A stretch of DNA of 64,000 nt from Balanoglossus misakiensis. Lineage: Eukaryota; Hemichordata. The stretch lies in assembly GCA_040954595.2 (NCBI GenBank), contig CM082577.2, positions 5,456,001 through 5,520,000 on the forward strand. Direction: 5' to 3'. The position numbers and the translations under genes were made by a program. Below, piece by piece: positions 57,701 to 64,000 of this stretch (within the stretch, counting starts at the first letter, position 1; each line of letters opens with the position of its first letter). The notes below the pieces were generated by a model. It was given only the letters and a program-made list of their open reading frames with translations, did no database searches and was not told where the DNA came from.

Positions 57701-60700
57701 AATTGATGTAGAGTATTATCATTTATGTAATTTCCAACGAAAACTGTCAAAAGATCACTTTCAAGTGTTCCTTACCAATTACGTGTAGCAAACATTGAAC
57801 AGTTAGAATTTAGTTTGTACAGTAGGATTGTGGTAATTTACAAGTTACTTCTGAATTCAATGTCTTATCCCCAAAGTTCTTTCCTCAACAGATCCTAACA
57901 TACATGTCAGCAGGGGGTGAATCACTTGATGATTTGTTGTGGTTTCACTTTGGGTAGAAGTCAATGATCGATAGATTTTGGGTAAAAATATGTAATGATT
58001 TGTTCTGTGTATAACCTAAGGCATATCCCAAAATTTTCTTTGTGTGTTCAGGTTTACTGGCATCTATGAGTTTATGTTCTGGAAGGAGACAGATAGGGCT
58101 TTTTGATATGGTAAAAATATCCAACTGTTTGTGTAATATCAAATTGTATTCTTGGCCGGTTGGGCACAGTCATAATACCCAAGTGTCTGGCAGTAAATCA
58201 TTATAGCACAATCATAATACCCAACAGGCATTGGTAGAATTTCTTCACTTGTAATACAAATCATTTGGTATTTAAAGCTGTACTCTATCAGTTTCCATCA
58301 CATATCACGCCGATACATTACAAACCACCAATGAAAAAACAGCGTGTAGCCTTGAATGGATGGGTTGATTAATGGCGACACTTTGATCTGAGGCACGCCA
58401 TACCATATATGGAGACTTGACAATACGGCTCACTGTAGGTCACTATCACTGGATGTAATCATGTCCCAGAGGAAAGAGAAAAAAAAACATCATCCACTAG
58501 AGTATTGCCATGTGTTTAAGGGAGCATCTCAAACTTTCATATAAAAAACAACAAAGAGAGAAATCTTGGGAAAGTGTTACAAACATGATTCATTACTGAC
58601 AGACGTAGCTACATGTGTATTTTTTGCCATCAATTTCTACAGTAAGAAGACGTAACTGTTCTTTGCATGTTTCACATTAAGCCCACACGAAAGCGAAAGT
58701 CTTGACTGGAAAATTTGTAGGTGGTCCCTGATTGTACTGTTTACAAGATAGGAAATTGGGTCATCTATTCATAGTCTGACTCATAACTGCAGACTGTACC
58801 AGTACGCTGTATAGCTCAAGAAATTCAAGCGTAGATTAGGGCAGTTTTAGTGACACTAGCTTTTTGGACAAGTGTGTACAATTGTGTTTTAGATAATTGT
58901 ATTGTTTGTGATACTATGAAGTGTCTCGTGGCGATGACAAGCTGCTTGTGTGTGTTTTGCAACACCCACAACTGTGTAACGGTCTAAATCCGAATCCCAG
59001 TTGATCGTAAAATAGGAACACGTAAATTTTTAAATATGCGTGTAACTTTCTATTTTGGAATGATTTGTACATGTCTCTCAGACAGTTGCTTAAAATCCCC
59101 TGGTGATGTTTGCCTCTTCTTGTTTATATTCTGGTGATTGGGAGACTAAATAAAATTTACATCGTTAATCTTGAGATTGTGAAATAGGGGGATTTTTGCT
59201 CTATCAAATTTTAGAAATTCAAAACATTGGAGTGCAAACGTACTTCCAGGGTTACTTGCCTCCTATATATAACCAGTGTTATCGAATTTCGGTTGAAATT
59301 TCCGAAAAGTTCCTTTATTTGGGTACAGCACTTCACAAATATAGATCACACAAACCGTGTTATTTGCACGTGTATATTTGAAATGTTTAGCAATAAATTT
59401 ACCAGAAGATGCCGCATACGTATACTTCACGGCTGGTCCTAACGAAATGTTTCTTTGTCTTCAGCTGTTTATACTTGCATCGCCCCGCTGGGGACGTGGA
59501 GAGGCGATACCACTTGCGCTACTACAAGACCGGCATATGTGTGCACGAAACGGACTCTAGAGGGCACTGTGTCAAGAATGGTCCCCACTGTGCGTTTGCC
59601 CACGGACCGCACGATTTGAGGCCCCCGGTGTACGACATAAGAGAGCTTTTGGCAATACAAGAAAGTGGATCACAACCTGCTACGGATAATAATAATGTTA
59701 ACGTACCTCCACCCACCACCCCGGTGGAGAAAGAGAAAAATGCGGTCAACGATGTTGATCAGAAGTGGCAAGGTATAAACTCTGAGACATCTTGTATTAT
59801 AAACTTCACACCACATCCAACATAGTAACTAGGATGGTCATCACATGAATTATTTCCTGTGGCTTTTTTTCTGCAGTAGCTCTTGCTTTGCTGTCGAGAT
59901 TATTCGTCAAATAAGTGTGACTCTTCCAAAACATTGTTATGCTCATGACAATCCGACATCTAATTCACCAAGTTTCCTGTACTCTCTTGAATTGCAGATA
60001 CTAGTTACGTTTTGGCAAATTATAAAACAGAGCCCTGCAAAAGGCCACCTAGACTGTGCAGGCAAGGTTATGCCTGTCCTCAGTATCACAATACTAGAGA
60101 TAGGCGACGGAGTCCAAGGAAATATAAATACAGGTAATAAAATCAAACTTTTTGTTACATTGTACAAGTTCTTGCATCTTCGTGATTCTGAACATACCAT
60201 CCAGTATAAGCATAGACGTGCATTATCAATCGTAACATACTTTGATTACCGGTTATCTGTTGTTCTGCATCAGGTCAACTCCATGCCCCAATGTGAAACA
60301 AGGTGACGAGTGGGGTGAAACCACCAACTGTGAACAAGGTGAAATGTGTTTATACTGTCACACGAGAACTGAGCAACAGTTTCACCCCGAGATTTATAAG
60401 TCAACAAAATGCAACGACATGCAACAGACTGGTTACTGCCCAAGAGGACCGTTTTGTGCATTTGCACATGTAGAACGTGAGTACTGACTCTTTCTAAAAT
60501 ATATTCTAATGCCGTCATGCTGATGAACAGTTGTTCTAATCAGAAGACTGTTTGACGAAGGTTATGACTACTGTCCCTTTAAGTATCTCCCTCTACCATG
60601 CGTATAATTACACAAATGAAAATACAGAATTCCGCTTTTTTTTTTAATTTACAGAGGAAATGATGACAATAAAAGAATATTCTGAAGAATCAATGATGTC

Positions 60701-63700
60701 TGGTGTTGTGTCTCCAACCACTACAGTTATTCCGTTCACAGTACCCATGGGACAACAGGTAAGAAAACAGCTTGTGTTCTCTGTTGCTGTTTTGCTGTGT
60801 TCAATCACGATTATGACCCATTGGTCGCTGTTTGTAACTGTAGCTCTGCACATACCAGAAACTCGATTGGAATCAGACAAACCACTCCAAATATATCTGG
60901 CTTCACGTACGCTGTGCATGCAGGATTGTCCTGAACATTGTCCCAATGTCGACTTCTTTTGTTTGATTGTAGATGACTGCAGCCACTCTAGCCACTATAG
61001 CCGGAACATCTAGTGAAAACCCGGCCATGGTTACATACAGCTCTGTGCCAGGGCCGATAGCAAAACCACGTTCTAATAGTACTTCTAGTAACTTCTCTTC
61101 AGAAAGTGCATCGTATATGAAGGCACCTGGGTCTGAAAGGGAAGACACTGTTGTAAGTATAGAATGGTCTTCATGACCTGTGATGTGGTGTGGTGTACTC
61201 TATTCTTTAAAAAAAAAAAAATAGTTGTGTGTATGGAGCTGGTTATGCCGATAATTGTATTCCCATGCACCAACAATTAGCTGTAGGGTTAGGGATTTTG
61301 CAAGGAGGTGTATGTTGATGTATGTTTGATAATTCCAATGTTCCATGTTCATTGTATCTGCTGCTTCATTTTGTGTCTGTGAATATAAAAATACTCTACC
61401 AATGAGTATGTAGGTAACTCTCTCTTTATTCTCTTTTTATCTTTTCCAGCAAGCAAATCTTCGTAAACATTTATTAATTATTGAAAATGACCCTTGTATA
61501 GACGAACAAGAAAAAGCTAGACGAAAACAGGTGAGGAAGATCTGAAATGCTGGTCACCAGCTCAATACTTGTATGTGGCAAAGTTTTACCATCACAAGAA
61601 CTCAAAATGTTTCCTTCTCTGATCGTTCATTTTTCCCGTAGCAGTAATTAGCAAATTTCTCCCAGACTTGGCTGCAGAACAAGAGGCATTTTTTTTTCAT
61701 GCATAACATTTACTTGGTGTTTCAGAATTTATTAATGTCACAGTGTATAAGTAGTGGAAGTCCAATGACATCAAGTATAGCTTCCACACCGCCAACACCA
61801 TCGTCATTATCCCAAGTTTCACCAATGGCACCTCCATTCTATCCAGCCAGTGACACTGTGGAGTCCGTAGTTGGTAAGTAAATCATCTTATTACACACCT
61901 ATTGTCTATTGGACAAATGAATGTATTCTTGTACTAGTTTGACCAGTAGCAGAGCACCTAACTGTGACCAAACTCTAGATATTTATTTTTTTTTATTTTT
62001 CTGTCTTTACAGGAAATGCGTTAGATGATTTAAATTTAGATGATTTTGATGTGCACGTGTTAGACAAAGAATTAGATAATGACACAGCGTCTATAGGAAG
62101 TTCGGGTGCTGGAATGAGTGGTTCGAGCTCAGGTTTAGGTAAGTAGCGCATTTCTCTCAGCCCTTGAACACCATCCCTGTCAGCATGTAAGTTGCACCCA
62201 ACAAAAACAAATCCCCTATTTGTCCTGGTTGGGTGTACAAGTGTTTGTGTTTGAGTACGTTCAGCTATACCAGAAGGAAACTATTCTAGCGCCTATCTTT
62301 TGGCATGGATTTTTGTTGCAAGTTGATGCCCTTGTTTGTATTTGTGAAATTGCGATGTTTGTATTCATTGTGAAGTGTATTTTAGAAGTGCTTCTGTCTG
62401 AATTGATAAACTTTGTCTTTATAAGGAAAACATCTGATTTGTGTTTGTGACTCCAGGTCTCCTTGGTTCATCGGCACCAGTCAATATACCCGGCACAACC
62501 CATAGCGGTAGTGGTAGCAGTAACATCAATAGCCAACAAGTTGCCCACTCTGGCAGCACGGGGTCCTCGCCCCTATCTCAGCTGCCTCCTGCATTTGTAC
62601 CACAGCATCTACAGAAACAGCAACAGCAACAACACCAGTTAGAACAGGTTAGTGTGCCTACCCCCAAGAGCTTACTGTAGTGTATTACAGTATTACCACA
62701 CGTGACACACGAAATAGCCGTACAGAACTGTACAACTTAAAAGTCCTCTACAGTATTGCATTTATAAAATAGCCTCAGCGTTCACCCACTTTGCAGCCTG
62801 AATTATAACAACAGTTGGGTTGCTACAGGACTGGGAAACACATCCTTGTGATAGGATATAGTAAGGTGTTTTTGAGTCCGAGAAATTATTCTTGGTGTGA
62901 GTGCATTTGGGTCTTAATGTATTAATTCGCCAGATCTGACACTCAAAATCAAGTATTCTAAGCTTTGGTACTGTGAAACATGTCCATTAGTGTGTGGTGA
63001 CACGGGTTACACTTGTACTCGGAAATGATGAGATGACCAGTCCAGCTTGTACTTCATCAAAGGTGTTTTCACACATTGTTTCACCTAGGCACAAGCCGCC
63101 TTCATGAGTCAGCCCAATCCAGCACCATCCGCCATGAATCAACTAGGCCTCGGCGGCATACTAGACCCGATGGGGAACCCTGGGTCTCCCAGCGCTCGTC
63201 CGAGTATACCACAGTCGCCGAGGGCGGTCAACGCTCATGAAGTGCAAAGGATGCACGAAGAAAGTCTAGTTCTTAATAGAGGGAAAAGTCAAAACTGGGA
63301 AGAATCATGGAATCAAGGCAAAGCGGGGAGCTTGGAGGTAGGGTTGACTTGTCGCGATGGTGGAAAAATTTGTTTTTGTCTCGGAGTTTTAAGAAGTTGT
63401 ATTTCATGTGCGTCGCTACAACTGAGATTGATCGGGGGACCAAAGGTAACATAACTGAAATATGGGTAGGTTTATTCTTGAATGAAATATAAGCACGCTG
63501 ATTATAAGCTGAGTGTTCTCTGGGCGGCTGTCACATTCTGTATTTTTTTTCACATTTGCAGGGAAGTGATTATTGGAAGAAAGAAATAACAGAGTCTAGT
63601 GATACAGAAAAACATGAGAAAGAAGAGGTATGGATGTTTTATCAGTTACTTCAACATTTGTAAATACATATATGACCACTAACTGACCCAACAAGGTACT

Positions 63701-64000
63701 GGCCTTTCCTTGGCCCACGATTTGACAAACTTCAAGAATCTATGAGCTTGCTTTTACATGTCAATGAATTTCAATGGAGTAAAAATCAAACTTTAACACG
63801 AGAATGCTAACAAAACTGTTTTTTTTTTTCTGTTGACAGGCTGTAAGTCACATGGCATATGGACAAGAGCCCCAACAGAATGTTAGCCACGCGTCTCATT
63901 TACATGTATTACAGACCGTACCCAATCTACATAATTTACCACTATCACAACTAAAACAGTTACAAGCCCAGCTTAGGACTGACTTAGCCAGAATTGATAG
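54741..64000 (+). CDS. UNK: Unkempt, CCCH zinc-finger RNA-binding protein (partial, 3' end beyond window)
   Basis: Fourteen exons in the window: 54741-54826, 54931-55140, 59465-59772, 59998-60133, 60274-60476, 60655-60758, 60973-61152, 61450-61530, 61726-61873, 62013-62138, 62457-62647, 63089-63337, 63562-63627, 63840-64000 (open). About 749 residues. Six CCCH fingers match human UNK: YLKEFRTQQCP..FTCFHWHF, YCSRYDETTGLCPDGDDC, YYKTGICVHETDSRGHC, YKTEPCKRPPRLC, TPCPNVKQGDEWGE and YKSTKCNDMQQTGYCPRG. A Ser/Pro/Gln-rich middle follows with SDTVESVV, LDDLNLDDFDV and SSAPVNIPG, then the start of the coiled coil. The C-terminal RING lies outside. Known role: binds UAG-containing mRNA motifs and represses translation in neurons. 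Two in-frame ATGs exist: 54741 (G at -3) and 54756 (A at -3, the MPSEQ start). UNKL cannot be excluded. Confidence 0.93.
55141..59464 (+). other. UNK intron 2 (4.3 kb), no embedded gene seen
   Basis: A GT-AG intron splitting codon 99 between zinc finger 2 halves (GA|C). I looked for coding exons, tRNA boxes and inverted repeats and found none that could be supported. It is AT-rich, with short open frames only. Its size relative to the other UNK introns (mostly 100-450 bp) suggests regulatory content near the 5' end of the gene, but no motif proves it. Confidence 0.6.

Overview
The window is nuclear DNA of an intron-rich, AT-rich animal. Every protein gene recognised has a clear vertebrate counterpart, splicing is of the metazoan type, and a divergent TRAF6-like gene and compact intergenic spaces point to an invertebrate, probably marine (deuterostome or lophotrochozoan). 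I cannot name the species from the sequence.

Layout: (1) 1-5107, non-coding, with degenerate short repeats. (2) 5108-13109 minus, a KCTD2/5/17 Cul3-adaptor gene, head-to-head with (3) 13685-15205 plus, ATP synthase subunit d (ATP5PD). (4) 17453-32368 minus, TMF1, a Golgi coiled-coil protein, tail-to-tail with ATP5PD. (5) 32938-33052 plus, an intron-containing tRNA-Ile(UAU). (6) 33954-44272 minus, DNA topoisomerase III alpha (TOP3A) in 26 coding exons, head-to-head with (7) 44647-45725 plus, the mitochondrial complex III assembly factor UQCC4. (8) 46889-47615 minus, histone H3.3 with a 5' UTR intron and a CRE/TATA/CCAAT promoter near 48.6 kb. (9) 50068-52976 minus, a TRAF6-like RING/zinc-finger/MATH protein. 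(10) 54741-64000 plus, the CCCH zinc-finger protein Unkempt (UNK), cut off by the window end before its C-terminal RING. Exon models were built by hand from splice sites, reading phase and remembered family sequences. For every complete gene the coding length is divisible by three.

These are mostly unrelated housekeeping genes. Two divergent pairs share short putative bidirectional promoters: KCTD/ATP5PD and TOP3A/UQCC4. In the second pair both products have a mitochondrial role, since TOP3A appears to encode a mitochondrial form by alternative initiation.

I see no wholly new biological system. The more unusual items are: a 15-copy, 32-bp minisatellite whose last unit is the working 5' splice site of a TOP3A exon; a perfect 44-bp palindrome that looks like a transposon reduced to its two inverted ends, plus a longer relative in the KCTD intron; an 854-bp inverted-repeat element in TOP3A; a GC-AG intron in ATP5PD; a Gly/Arg-rich box in TOP3A; a long GAT array beside a TOP3A splice acceptor; and a field of TTCTTATAAGAA-type palindromes upstream of H3.3.
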